Shown here one piece after another: positions 24,201 through 33,609 of a stretch of 64,000 bases of DNA (position 1 is the first letter of the stretch; each line of letters begins with the position of its first letter). Under the pieces are notes generated by a model that searched no databases, was not told the DNA's origin, and saw only the letters and a list, made by a program, of their open reading frames with translations. The DNA is from Macrostomum hystrix. Its lineage: Eukaryota > Platyhelminthes > Macrostomidae. A program made the translations under genes and the position numbers. The stretch lies in contig CATNEN010000012.1 of assembly GCA_950097015.1 (NCBI GenBank), positions 489,501 through 553,500 of the forward strand. Direction: 5' to 3'.

Positions 24201-27200
24201 AGTGTGAAGATAGTTTGCATTCTTATCCCCAAAATCCACCCAGCTGAGGAGGCCACGGAGCAGCTGCTCGGCCTGAGTCCGTTCAAGATGAAGACACTGC
24301 TGCATCACATTCTCAGCGGCAAGGAGTTCCATGCGGAGTACTGTGAGTAGTGCAGTAGGGCTCTGTATTGAGTTTTTTTTTTCTATCGTCCTCCTTGTCT
24401 AACTATTGCAGTACAGCTGACCCGAGTACAAACCAATCCCATCTCCCCTCTGCCTGCCGCTGCTCAACTCTCTCTCTATCCCCCTGGCGTGTTTGTTGTG
24501 CCTAGCTCAGCCACACGGCTTATCTTGCTGCCATGACAACACTGGGCTGTGGAGAAGGAGAGAGCGAGAGAGACAGTCGCTGTCCGTGCGAGTCCGGTCT
24601 AATTTTAGCTAGAGTATAGGCCCGGGTGTGTTTAGTTCGACAATGTTGCATAAGCTCTGCTACTAACTGCGAGATATTGTAATGATCAATTAGTGTGAGA
24701 CTGTTGAAACAGGGATATTTCAGTTGGCAGTGTTTTGCTAATTCTTCCGTTTTTTTAAGTGAGCTCAATTTGTAAACAAACCTGCGTTAATACAAACCTT
24801 CAAATCCACTTATCGATTTTTTAAATCTCAAAATTCAGCTGGAGACGAGCAAATCACGTTGGAGGTGAGCTAACAATGGCGCTGCTTTAGCGCCTCACTT
24901 TCATTGTTCCTTGTTGTGTCTGCTGCATGGGTAGTTTAAGTAGTTTATCTGCACATCTAATATGCATGGTCTAATCTAAGTGTTGAAGCTAACAATGCAT
25001 TTTCATACTTATTCACATTTTCTACTCCTACGAAAACTTACTCCCTCCCGCGAAATCTCACTCCTTCTCACGATATCGATACCTGTCAGCGAAATTTCAC
25101 CCCTTTTGACGAAATCTCAATCCTTTCGTTCAAATACGTCTTATTTCTACGAAAAATCACTCCTTCCTACCAAATGTCACTCCCTTTCCTATAAAATCTC
25201 TCTCCTTCTCACGAAATCCCATTCATTCCCACGAAATCTCACTCCCTTCCAATAAAGTTCACTTCTTTCCAAGAAATCTCACTCCTTTCCAAAAAGTCTC
25301 ACTCCTTTCCAAGAAATCTTACTCCGTTCGAAGAAAATTCACTCCTCCTCAAGAAATCTCACTCCTTTCCAAGAAATCTCACTCCTTTCCAAGAAAATTC
25401 ACTCCTCCTCAAGAAATCTCACTCCTTTCCAAGAAATCTCACTCCTTTCCAAGAAATCTCACTCCTTTCCAAGAAATCTCACTCCTTTCCAAGAAATCTC
25501 ACTCCTTTCCAAGAAATCTCACTCCTTTCCAAGAAATCTCACTCCTTCTCAAGAAATCTCACTCTTTCCTATGAATTCTCAGTCCATCTGTTATCGCTCA
25601 CCTAGAAATGCTAGTTAGCCAGGAAACACTTTGATCTGCTAGCTGTGATTCTAGACAAAGTTTCACTTCTTAAAGTTCTGAAATCACTCAAATATGTTCA
25701 TTTTTTCTTAATGTCATTCTATTCAGAATCTTGCCTGAATCAATTCCTGAGTTGTGGCTCTGATGATAATGATTCGCTAGATTACTTACTCACTTGTGAA
25801 GCACTGATATTCTCTATCCTGTCTCTCCTTAATGCTATAGATTAACAATGCGAGTTTACAATAGTGTACTTCCAGTTTTCTTTGCTTTGCTGTGTCTAAT
25901 GTATTTCTTTACCTAACAAAACTTTTGCAACCCGCTGATTAATTTACATTCTGCTTAATTTATTCTCTAATACACATCGAAATTACTAATTTATTATTTT
26001 TTACTTTATATATACATATAGGTATATATGTATACCTGCCCTTTTATTCTGCTCTGTCCCAATTAAGACACAGTTCTTGTATGATTTATGGCTGTGATAT
26101 TTGTCTTCGGTGATACTCGTATGTTTCTTATTTCTTATGTGATTTCCTCATGATAATTTGCTAACTTATTGATAGGATTTAGTTTTTAACCAAGCTGTCT
26201 GTTCTTTGCTTTAAATATCCCTCAGGTGGTCTGGTTTACATGACAGTTCCCCAATAGTGCTCGGGTCGATAATTGTCTCGGACAATTAGATTGAGAATCC
26301 CATTCAGATTGATAATCTTATTCAGATTGATAATCTCATTCAGATTGATAATCCCATTCAGATTGATAATCTCATTCAGATTGATAATCCCATTCAGATT
26401 GATAATCTCATTCAGGTTGATAATCTCATTCAGGTTGATAATCTCATTCAGGTTGATAATCTCATTCAGATTGATAATCCCATTCAGATTGATAATCCCA
26501 TTCAGATTGATAATCTCATTCAGATTGATAATCTCATTCAGATTGATAATCTCATTCAGATTGATAATCTCATTCAGGTTGATAATCTCATTCAGATTGA
26601 TAATCCCATTCAGATTGATAATCTTATTCAGGTTGATAATCTCATTCAGATTGATAATCCCATTCAGATTGATAATCTTATTCAGATTGATAATCTCATT
26701 TCAGATTGATAATCCCATTCAGATCAATAATCCCATTCAGATCAATAATCCCATTCAGATCAATAATCCCATTCAGATCAATAATCCCATTCAGATCAAT
26801 AATCCGATTCAGATCAATAATCCCATTCAGATCAATAATCCCATTCAGATCAATAATCCCATTCAGATCAATAATCCCATTCAGATCAATAATCCCATTC
26901 AGATCAATAATCCCATTCAGATACATAATTCACGTCGTGTTAACTGACTGTCAGGTGCTCTGGTAATCTATTAGATGATGCACTCAGGTGCTCAAATAGG
27001 TATTTCTTAGCTTGTTAAAAGCTTCTTAGCTTGCTTAGTCAGACTATGAACTAACTATCATTGTCATTTCGTCACTCCCTCAGTCGGACACTCGCGTCCT
27101 AGACTTTCGCCCACGCAGTTCCACCATGGAAGGCGCCGCCGGTTCGGGCGGGGGAGGCGCCGGGCAGCACCATCCGGCCCAGACTGCCGAGGCCCGGCTC

Positions 27201-27842
27201 AGCCAGACCATGAGCTCCGACCGGCGAGGCCAGTGGCTCCGGCGTCGCCGCATCGACGGCGCCCTGAACCGGGTTCCCGCCGGCTTCTACCGCCGAATGT
27301 GGCGCCTGCTGGAATACACGGAGGGTGTCAGCATCTACGGCCAGATCATTGGCCAGTACCTCACCAGGGAGATGACCGCCGGCGAAGTGAAATTCGCTCT
27401 GCACGTGGAAGCGATGATCACCGCCGTCCCGGTGCCGGAGTATCGTCAGCTGATTGTTGAAGCTCTCAGCCTGCTGATCCGCCTGCCCGACTGCGACCAG
27501 CTGCAGCGGGTGGACCTTCGCCGAATCCTGCCAGTTGAGCAGCTGGTCCACCGGGCCAACTATGCCTTCTTGAGCGACCAGCTCAGCCACGGCGGCGACG
27601 CCTGCAGTTGCTGCGCAGTTGCGGACAGAATCGAGCATCTGCTGCACCAGGACACCTGGCATCGGCCGGCTGCGGCGATGGCTCCCTGCGGCGGCGCCTG
27701 CGGAATTTGCGCGCATTTCTACGATACGGCGCCGAGCGGACGGTTCGGTACAATGACCTATCTGCTTCGAGCCCTGCCGGATGTCATTCAGCTGCCAGAG
27801 GACGAGGACGGCATGCTGGGCCTCGAGTGTCCAGTGCAGTGA
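11963..27842 (+). CDS. PHKA: Phosphorylase b kinase regulatory subunit alpha (5' incomplete)
   Basis: Regulatory alpha chain of the hexadecameric kinase that activates glycogen phosphorylase. Coding exons: 11963-12250, 12655-13229, 13874-14327, 15374-15858, 18270-18349, 18549-18809, 18895-18939, 20019-20135, 22817-23072, 23248-23449, 23760-24016, 24244-24342, 27103-27842; phases agree throughout apart from one extra base in exon 11. They total about 1285 residues, near the usual 1235. Seen: the GH15-like N-terminal region ([60 protein letters not shown]), the PHK C-terminal region ([27 protein letters not shown]), the basic [18 protein letters not shown] stretch near the calmodulin-binding region, and the C-terminal CPVQ, a farnesyl-type CaaX box as in alpha chains. 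That tail and overall match argue for alpha rather than beta. The first exon with the Met is not found. Confidence 0.95.
12262..12652. repeat. 18-bp minisatellite filling a PHKA intron
   Basis: CACGCATTGTCCACCAGA units with a 36-bp variant containing TCTTACAGACACACACAGTC, preceded by two 40-bp copies of CCCACACCTGTATTG-type sequence. The array starts about 10 bp after the donor and ends a few bases before the acceptor. Confidence 0.92.
12655..13229 (+). CDS. PHKA: PHKA exon 2 of those seen
   Basis: Begins [20 protein letters not shown] and ends ..IDDMLQGR with the Arg codon split. Carries [20 protein letters not shown] and the [11 protein letters not shown] motif of the family. Confidence 0.95.
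13600..13700. other. GC-rich island inside a PHKA intron
   Basis: The intron 13230-13873 is mostly degenerate TATCC/CATCC-type CT-rich sequence. At about 13610-13700 it contains an abruptly GC-rich patch (GGGGAGGCGAGGATCGCCC). This may be a fragment of a dispersed element; no terminal repeats or tRNA boxes were found. Confidence 0.3.
13874..14327 (+). CDS. PHKA: PHKA exon 3 of those seen
   Basis: Reads [20 protein letters not shown], then [20 protein letters not shown] and ..[12 protein letters not shown], phase 0 at the end. The translation continues past the donor in the same frame for a few codons, which is intron. Confidence 0.95.
14604..15275. repeat. 30-bp minisatellite in a PHKA intron
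   Basis: About 22 copies of a 30-bp unit, GGATAACTAGACCCTAGAAT plus CTTGATAWAT. A variant (CTACACC..GAACC) clusters at the left end. Open in one minus frame only because the unit is a multiple of three. Confidence 0.94.
15374..15858 (+). CDS. PHKA: PHKA exon 4 of those seen
   Basis: From [20 protein letters not shown] through [38 protein letters not shown] and [10 protein letters not shown] to ..SGYINGTR with a split Arg codon. The GTGAGT donor gives an immediate TGA if the intron is retained. Confidence 0.95.
15869..18110. repeat. 18-bp minisatellite, about 125 copies, in a PHKA intron
   Basis: Unit GATCCCAATCCTTACTCT with variants AATTCT and TTTCTCT. It begins about 10 bases after the exon donor. 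The unit has no stop in at least one frame on either strand, giving open frames of more than 700 codons both ways (SDPNPY repeats on plus, DWDQSK-type on minus). Variant TTC units are rare in the left half and dominate the right half. Confidence 0.96.
18270..18349 (+). CDS. PHKA: PHKA exon 5 of those seen (80 bp)
   Basis: Codes [20 protein letters not shown] then LDKGQGG, matching the family's GKLSEFLTTSC segment. Phase 1 at the end. Confidence 0.9.
18549..18809 (+). CDS. PHKA: PHKA exon 6 of those seen
   Basis: Codes [20 protein letters not shown], then an Ala-rich stretch and an acidic end (EGEQSGDDE). This corresponds to the variable linker of the family. It is assigned by phase, splice sites and coding-like GC content rather than by strong homology. 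Confidence 0.78.
18895..18939 (+). CDS. PHKA: PHKA micro-exon (45 bp)
   Basis: Codes [14 protein letters not shown] between a GTGCAG acceptor and a GTAAAA donor, phase 1 to phase 1. It could be skipped without changing frame, so an alternative cassette exon is possible. Confidence 0.65.
18940..20018 (+). other. PHKA intron with a 43-bp minisatellite
   Basis: The intron between the micro-exon and the exon at 20019. Outside the array at 19409-19852 it is AT-rich and shows nothing else. Confidence 0.75.
19409..19852. repeat. 43-bp minisatellite
   Basis: About ten highly uniform 43-bp copies containing CTTCTCACACCTATCCATCA and GAGGATTGGGTCATAGCAGT. Confidence 0.95.
20019..20135 (+). CDS. PHKA: PHKA exon 8 of those seen
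   Basis: Codes [20 protein letters not shown] then [18 protein letters not shown], a basic-to-helical linker, phase 1 to phase 1. Assigned by splice sites, phase and codon use. Confidence 0.75.
20500..21705. repeat. Composite minisatellite of 36-bp and 31-bp monomers
   Basis: Monomer A (36 bp: TACATTCGGTAAAGGAAAAC then TGGGTCAGAGATCAT) and monomer B (31 bp: ATTCGGTAAAACTAGGGTTG then ATATAAT). B is always followed by A starting GCACATTCGG, giving 67-bp dimers interspersed with runs of one to three A monomers. Lies in the PHKA intron 20136-22816. Confidence 0.93.
21940..22795. repeat. 30-bp minisatellite abutting a PHKA exon
   Basis: About 28 copies of a 30-bp unit, GCTGTYGGGTACAGTCTGTA plus ATCTTTATGT. 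The left part alternates TCG/TTG and TGTA/TGCA variants as a 60-bp dimer; a GTCCATATGT variant forms later blocks. The array ends about 20 bp before the splice acceptor at 22816. Confidence 0.94.
22817..23072 (+). CDS. PHKA: PHKA exon 9 of those seen
   Basis: Codes [20 protein letters not shown] .. to [25 protein letters not shown]; the end aligns with the family's EQADILYMLYTMKG segment. Confidence 0.88.
23248..23449 (+). CDS. PHKA: PHKA exon 10 of those seen
   Basis: Codes [20 protein letters not shown] then [20 protein letters not shown] and ..[10 protein letters not shown], phase 0. Matches the family's TVRELLTELYGKVGEIRHW region. Confidence 0.93.
23760..24016 (+). CDS. PHKA: PHKA exon 11 of those seen, with a one-base frame break
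   Basis: From 23772 on it reads [20 protein letters not shown] .. [20 protein letters not shown] and [17 protein letters not shown], a strong match. The first codons GTC ACG GTC GGG are one base out of this frame: dropping one G of the GGG at 23769-23771 would give the conserved [11 protein letters not shown] and restore phase to both neighbours. Either an assembly error or a disabling indel. Confidence 0.88.
24244..24342 (+). CDS. PHKA: PHKA exon 12 of those seen
   Basis: Codes [20 protein letters not shown] then [12 protein letters not shown], phase 2 in and phase 1 out; a very close match to the family. Confidence 0.93.
25040..25575. repeat. 20-bp degenerate minisatellite
   Basis: AAGAAATCTCACTCCTTTCC units, uniform at 25250-25560 and decayed to the left (CGAAATCTCACTCC forms). 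Similar AATCTC decay also appears at 23520-23700 in the preceding intron. Confidence 0.88.
26288..26933. repeat. 18-bp minisatellite with two homogeneous blocks
   Basis: Left block of CAGATTGATAATCTCATT-type units to about 26700; right block of CAGATCAATAATCCCATT. The switch is abrupt, at an extra T near 26701. The left block mixes CTC, CCC and CTT variants; the right block is nearly uniform. Confidence 0.94.
27103..27842 (+). CDS. PHKA: PHKA last exon and stop
   Basis: Codes a Gly/Ala-rich start, then [86 protein letters not shown] and the terminal CPVQ. The acceptor TCCTAG at 27100-27102 gives the right phase from the preceding exon; the better-looking CCTCAG at 27081-27083 does not. No stop or shift afterwards. 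Confidence 0.93.
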
Positions 27843-30402
27843 CTGCTCGGTAACTCTGAACTGCGCAGGAAATTTCAGTCAGTATTTTTTTCTAAATCTC
27901 TGTACACGTCTACGATTGTATTCTCCGTAACGAGCTCTTTCTATCCTGTCTGTATTTTATAATTCTATGTTTTCTAAAATCAAGTTGAAATGTTTGCTTC
28001 ATCGTTTTTGTCTATTTTTTACTACTAACAGCCGCACCGCATTGACTCCACTTCAAAATTAATATCATTCTCATCCAATCGGCGTCGTCCAGATCGACCC
28101 CAGCCTAGTGTATATTTCTCCTATCCTTTCGCAGAGTCGTCAACCAATCAGCGACATCTGCAGCAACCCCATACTCTATTTGTTTTTCGCACTCGTCTAG
28201 ACTGGCTAGCCAATCAGCGTCAGCCGCACCAACCTCACTCCAAGGTCTTGATCGCCTTCTTTTAAATAGTTTTTTATAATCGATGAAGTTAGAAATAGAA
28301 AATAATCCTCACTGCTTTATGTGAACACAAATTTGTGAACAGCTTTTGTTTCAAATTCAAGCAAAAAAATTAGCGCGTTGAGCATAAAATTGTATATATT
28401 TTCTTGTGATTTTTTCTTTCCTTTTAGCGCCGTCTCTGTCCATGAACTTGTTTCCCTTTTGAAAAAGAAGATGTTTTGTTTGAAATAATATGCTTGGCGC
28501 GGAAACCTTGTACACTGCTCCATGTTTATATTATTAGCTCGCTTTAAACAAACACCATCTTGCGCGGATCTACTCACCCCAGTACAGCTAAATTGGTCTC
28601 AGCGAAATGGCAGTGTGATATTAAATGATTGTGTGTTTCAAATTAGAATTTTTTTTTTGTTTTTTCCCTTTGAATTTTTTTGTTAACAAGATCATGCTTG
28701 TTTCTGTAAAAAAAGTTACTTGCTCCAACCCTTGTTGCTTTTATTGCGTTAATAAATAGGTTTACACACTTTCTCTTTCATTGCTGCATGATTGGTTGGT
28801 TGCGTTTTCCAAATTGTCCAAACCGGACTCGCTGTCTTGCTCCACAATTTAGCCTTACATCTGTTTTTCATTGTTTGTTGTTCATTTAGCTTTTGATAAA
28901 AAGGATTATCTGTTTGCATTGATATACAATGAAACATGGACTTTTGAGTTTAGCTCCACCTGGCACCTAAATCGGCTCTGTGAATCATCTGTCAGTTATA
29001 TTTTCATGAGGCCATTTAGTATTAATTTACTATTTATACTACCCTCTTATTGACTTAGGACTAATTTGTTCTCAGAAAATGTCAAGCTTCTGTATCAGAA
29101 CTCAGCTTTCACCGTGTAGCTACATTTGCCGAGCAAACATATTCTTGTTTGTTTTGTCTGCCTTTTTTAATCTAACCTGTTTGCTCTTTTGCTCATCTCA
29201 AATAGGCTTTGATATTGAATAGAAAATTTACTAATCACTCATAAATTCGACACAATTACACAAGTATCTAGCGATTAGATCTAATTGAAAATAATATTCT
29301 TATTCAGTTTCATTGTTTCAAGTTCTGAAGTCTATTTATTTCTTTGTGACGGGAGAAAATGTTTGTTTTATCGGATTGAACACTTGACGTATACATGTAC
29401 GTAACAAACTTTTGTTATTGCTTATCTGACCTTCGATTCATTCTAATATGAGCCTCCACTACAGTCCAAATTGAATTTGCTGTGCTTAGAAGGCTGGGCA
29501 CTGATAATAATTGTTGAGCTGAGAATTATGCTGGCAAGCTGCAACTGTTCACTCTCGAACTCTAATGAATATTGGTGGCATTTAAACAAAGAACATTCGA
29601 CATTAAACTGAATCAGCAATATTTAAATTTGATTATGTGACTGAAAATATGCAAATAGCTGACACAGTAGCATGCAAGTAGCTATGGTTGCACAAATTGT
29701 AGTAAAATACATTTTAATATATTTCCCTTTTAAGACACAAACTTAGTAAAGCTTTTAGTTGTGAAGCAGCAAAGGCAGAAAAAACACAAACATACATTAA
29801 TCAATCATATGAAAATTGGAAACCTTAATTATGTCTCTAATTCTGTTCACTAACAAATTGTTTACCAACTATACTTTGGGCTTGTGCTTTTAACAGGGCC
29901 AAGTCTTTAACTTTGCATTGCCTTGACACATATTTTAAACTAAACAGGACTAGGTAGTTAATTCTGAATACATTATATATTATGTTATATACCATTACAT
30001 GACTATATAATTTTACTATTTAAAAATAGAGTTTTTTATTTCTTTTAGCATAGCATTTTTGTTTAAACTGTATTCCAATTTTTTGCTAACTAAAAATGAC
30101 ACCCAGATAATGACTGCTTGGTTTTTAAGCAATCTGCTTTTTAATAGTGTATTGTAAAAACATGATAATTGTTCACTGAATCGGCATGCAATTAAAGTTG
30201 GCATATTTTACAGAAAATATAGCTTAAAATCTCCATCCATGATCTAGTGGTAATTCTATTACTTCAACTATGTTTGAGATAATAACAGAAATGACACCAT
30301 TATATGAAAAATCATCTTTAAAAGATGGCACTCAAGACTAAAGCAACCTCACTTAAATTTGGTGCATCATCGAACTGGTAAATGGAATGTATATACGACA
30401 GG
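27843..30402. other. Intergenic between PHKA and RAB28
   Basis: AT-rich 2.5 kb containing both 3' UTRs (genes converge). Three CCAATCRGCG motifs recur about 70 bp apart at 28074, 28144 and 28211. AATAAA on the minus strand near 30034 could serve RAB28. No gene was seen. Confidence 0.55.
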
Positions 30403-31119
30403 CTATAGTAGCATGCACGCCTTAGTCTGCACTTGGTTGGCATTAGTGTTGGATAATTGTGAGTTCTGAAGCCGACTCGGCGTGGCTCCTTGTCCGGCTG
30501 AACTTCGCGAAACAGCGTTGCCAATTTCAGCTTTGACGACGCCTTTCTGCTGATCAATGTCGCTCTGTCGAAGGGTCACTTTCAGAATGGCGGCTGCTAC
30601 CTTTAGAAACATCGAATTCACAGAATCGCCCGTCTTTGCAGAAGTGAAATGACTAGACAGTCCCTTTTCTTGACAAAGTTTATCGTGCCGATCTGCTTTG
30701 ACTGTTCTCAGATGCTCCAGATCAATCTTGTTGCCGACTAGCGCGAAATGTGGATTTTTCGAAGGATCAATCATCTTCTTAGCTGAAGTTAGCCAATCTT
30801 CCAAGTTCTCAAAGCTTGAGAAGTTGGTGATGTCGTAAACCAGTACAACTCCATCTGCATTATACAAGTATTTGTCCAACATGCTTCCACCGAGAGTCTG
30901 ACCTCCAATGTCCCACACTTGAAGAGTTACTTCTGTATTTCCAGGCAACACGATTTTCTTCATGAAGAAGTCCACGCCAATTGTTTGGCGGTAGTCTTTT
31001 CCAAATAGGTCTTGAGCATATCGGCACGTGAGAGAAGTTTTTCCTGAAGAACCATCGCCAATAACAACGATCTTTAATTGAACACTAGGCTTATAGTCTT
31101 CGTCATCTGAATCTGCCAT
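30403..31119 (-). CDS. RAB28: RAB28 small GTPase, single exon
   Basis: A 238-residue Rab-family GTPase. Seen: P-loop GDGSSGKTS at about 21-29, switch I Thr about 46, [18 protein letters not shown] at 69-86 (the IGGQT..MLDKY form is specific to RAB28), NKID at 130-133 and TSAK at 159-162, and a C-terminal CMLL prenylation box. RAB28 acts in ciliary and endosomal trafficking and is farnesylated in vertebrates; a terminal Leu would by general CaaX rules favour geranylgeranyl. The start ATG is the first in frame and gives full length. The coding region has no intron, although other genes here are split, so this may be a retrocopy that stayed intact. Confidence 0.96.
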   Translation of the reverse strand: MADSDDEDYKPSVQLKIVVIGDGSSGKTSLTCRYAQDLFGKDYRQTIGVDFFMKKIVLPGNTEVTLQVWDIGGQTLGGSMLDKYLYNADGVVLVYDITNFSSFENLEDWLTSAKKMIDPSKNPHFALVGNKIDLEHLRTVKADRHDKLCQEKGLSSHFTSAKTGDSVNSMFLKVAAAILKVTLRQSDIDQQKGVVKAEIGNAVSRSSAGQGATPSRLQNSQLSNTNANQVQTKACMLL

Positions 31120-32412
31120 GTCTACTTGTGTCGCACGTTCGCAAAAAGCTCCGTAAAACTGGTTGTGAAAAATGTAGAAAAAAAATTGTGTTGAATCTTC
31201 TGTTTGTAAATATCTCCATAGAACTGATATAATGTCGTAAATTACGAAAACCCGTAAAAGTTTGATTGCTTTTTATATATATAGATGGACACGATCTTCA
31301 GCTGTGTCAAGGAAATCAAATTAACAATTTCAACTACAACTTTTCATTCATCTTTTTCCTACATTTGAATTCCTCGTGGATAATTTTTCTCATTTTAAGC
31401 TTGCCAACTACGTAATGCATTTTATCACGGTTGCTATTGTAGTGGCTTAATTAGTATACATTATTGTATAAAAAGACTGCTGAATAACATTTTTCTTGCA
31501 GTTGCCAGTTTCTGATTTATACGATTATAAGGGAACTGATAGACTGTTGCTTTAATATTAAAGCAAATTAAATATATCCTGCTATTGTTGTAAACTGGTC
31601 TCATGGCCTACTTTACGCTACAGAAAACACAGGGGGATGTGCTGTGCAAGACAGTTGCAATTATTTACTTTAAGAAAAAGAAATATTTACTTTATAATTA
31701 TATGTATTCTTATTTTACTTGTGTATTTGCCACATTCGCAAAATACTACTGTCTATATTTACCTATTAACTCTGTCGAATGAGATACATCTATTCCATCA
31801 CTCATTGTAGATAGACAGGTGTGATGGATACTAAAAGTATCCATTACAGCATGAAAAGGCTATTTTAGCATAATCAATCGCGTCGAAACAACTTTTTGAA
31901 GCTTCATTTTTAAGCAATCAACAAAGCCACAAATACATTATTTGAGTAAATTTGAACGCACTCGGTAAGATTGGGATATGATGACCATATATATTTGAAT
32001 TATTATATTTTATATCATATATTTTTACCTCTCCTACCTTACCTTACCTACAGTACATAACACAAACAAACAAATTATAACACAAATTATTTACAAACAT
32101 AATTTCGTTTTTGTTTTTTTCGGATGGTCTTAAAAAACCACTGCGACAGACAAAATTAAATTTCCATACTTAGTAAGTAAACTATTGTGTCAATTCAAAC
32201 TGTAATCAGCTATATAAAAATGACGAATTAACGCAACAAAAATATTAGTGCAATCGAGCAAAGAAGAAATCGCGTGGAAATATTGGCGAGTATGGCAGCA
32301 TTAAAACAAATTAAACTGTGGAAAGAAAATCAAGAAATTAATAAATTACACTTCCAAAGAATCAATAACGACGCGAAAATGATCAATGCCTTCCAAATCC
32401 TAATTCCAATGC
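31120..32412. other. Spacer between RAB28 and PEX13
   Basis: AT-rich 1.3 kb holding the RAB28 promoter and the PEX13 3' UTR (both genes on the minus strand). No repeat array and no further gene were seen. Confidence 0.6.
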
Positions 32413-33609
32413 CTAAACAGTCTCCTTGGCTTCATCAATAGAATCAGACGGCTGAGGCTGATGCTTTGATGATGCCGGCGGGGGTGGCGGCGGCGATGGC
32501 CGGACGGCTGCAAGGACGCGAACGTAGGCGGCGGGCACCAGGCCGGAGGCGCGAGTGTCCGGATTGGCGGCCAGCAGCCAGTTGGGCACATTGGGCTGCA
32601 GCCGTTTTGGCGCAACCAGCAGTCTTTCGCCAGCCTGCACAGTCAGCTCATCAGCCGCTGCCCGATTGTAGCTGTACAGGGCTCTGGCGGTGTAGTGCTC
32701 GCCTTCGCCGCGGGTCCAGGCAGACTCGGCTGACGTCTCCACGCCGACTGCTGACGCTGAACGCTGCTGACTGCCGTTGTCAGCCGCCGCTAATCGCAGA
32801 AGCAATAGCGGCCCGGCCAGAGCCGCTGCCAGGAACAGCAGGGTCCGACCTCCGCTGCCACTTGCTGGCGACTGTCCAGCTGCTCCAGAAGAACTCGATG
32901 CCAGCGACTGCACTGCCGCAGTCACCGCAGCAGCGGCAGCCGGCCTCTGCTCAATCAGGCCAGCCGCGTACAGGGCCAGGCCGATGAGGCGCCAGAGCCT
33001 TCGCACCCCGCTGCCCAGCAGGGAGCGAAGTGCCGCTCCGGCCCTGCCAAACTGGTCTCCCAGAGAGGCCAGCGCCCTGACTGACTGGCTGAGGGCGAAG
33101 TAGCAGCTCTCCATCATGACGGCAACTGACGAGACTGTGGACACGACTGCGTGCAACGATTCGAATGCTGGTCTGAGGCTGGCTTCCATCTGCTGAGTCA
33201 GGCCGACGTTGCTACCGGCGCCACCGACACCGCCAAGGCCGAGGCCGGCAAAGCCACCGCCTTGCAGGAACGGCATGGCAGAGCCGGCGCCGTAGGGACC
33301 GAAGCCGAAGCCGGAGGCGAAAGGCGAGTAGCCGATCGCGGCTCCTCCAGAAGCTGCAGCCGGAGCCGATCTCGGCGGCACTGGTGGCGGCAGCGTGCCG
33401 AGCAGTGGATCGATGGGGCCGGAGATGCTGACGCCACCTCCACCAAGGCCAACCGAGGCAGGCGGCTGCAGGGGACTCTGTGGACCGCCAAGCAGGCTGC
33501 TGGCGACAGAGTCGGAGCCGCCACAGGCACCTGCAATACCATTGTTGGCTGATCTTCGGCAGATTTCACCAGCGCCACTTGGCCCTGATGGAGCAGTGGG
33601 GTTGTCTGT
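32413..33609 (-). CDS. PEX13: Peroxisomal membrane protein PEX13, main exon
   Basis: Docking subunit of the peroxisomal matrix-import machinery. The exon encodes 398 residues and a stop. In order: Pro/Gly/Ser-rich N-terminus; Tyr/Phe-Gly region (YSPFASGFGFGPYG, about 96-109); a conserved helical block (ASLRPAFESLHAVVSTVSSV AVMMESCYFAL, about 145-174); hydrophobic segments about 205-221 and 258-275; an SH3 domain about 308-368 (ARALYSYN..NWLLAANP..GLVPAAYV), the part that binds PEX14 and PEX5 in the family; and a Pro-rich tail. The exon follows a TTTGCAG acceptor at 33610-33613, phase 0, and no in-frame ATG precedes the domain, so a short first exon lies upstream and was not found. Confidence 0.93.
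   Translation of the reverse strand, partial: TDNPTAPSGPSGAGEICRRSANNGIAGACGGSDSVASSLLGGPQSPLQPPASVGLGGGGVSISGPIDPLLGTLPPPVPPRSAPAAASGGAAIGYSPFASGFGFGPYGAGSAMPFLQGGGFAGLGLGGVGGAGSNVGLTQQMEASLRPAFESLHAVVSTVSSVAVMMESCYFALSQSVRALASLGDQFGRAGAALRSLLGSGVRRLWRLIGLALYAAGLIEQRPAAAAAVTAAVQSLASSSSGAAGQSPASGSGGRTLLFLAAALAGPLLLLRLAAADNGSQQRSASAVGVETSAESAWTRGEGEHYTARALYSYNRAAADELTVQAGERLLVAPKRLQPNVPNWLLAANPDTRASGLVPAAYVRVLAAVRPSPPPPPPASSKHQPQPSDSIDEAKETV

Larger units (their letters stand above)
24343..27102 (+). other. Large last PHKA intron
   Basis: Mostly AT-rich sequence with two tandem arrays. No further exon was recognised, but a small one cannot be excluded, because an alternative acceptor at 27083 would need one to keep phase. 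Confidence 0.7.

Noticed and set aside
27084-27102. Acceptor at 27083 for the last PHKA exon
   Set aside because: It looks better than the one at 27102 but is out of phase with the preceding exon unless an unseen exon lies between.
12655-27842. Assignment as phosphorylase kinase beta
   Set aside because: The C-terminal CaaX box and the stretches with [17 protein letters not shown] and [12 protein letters not shown] match alpha chains.
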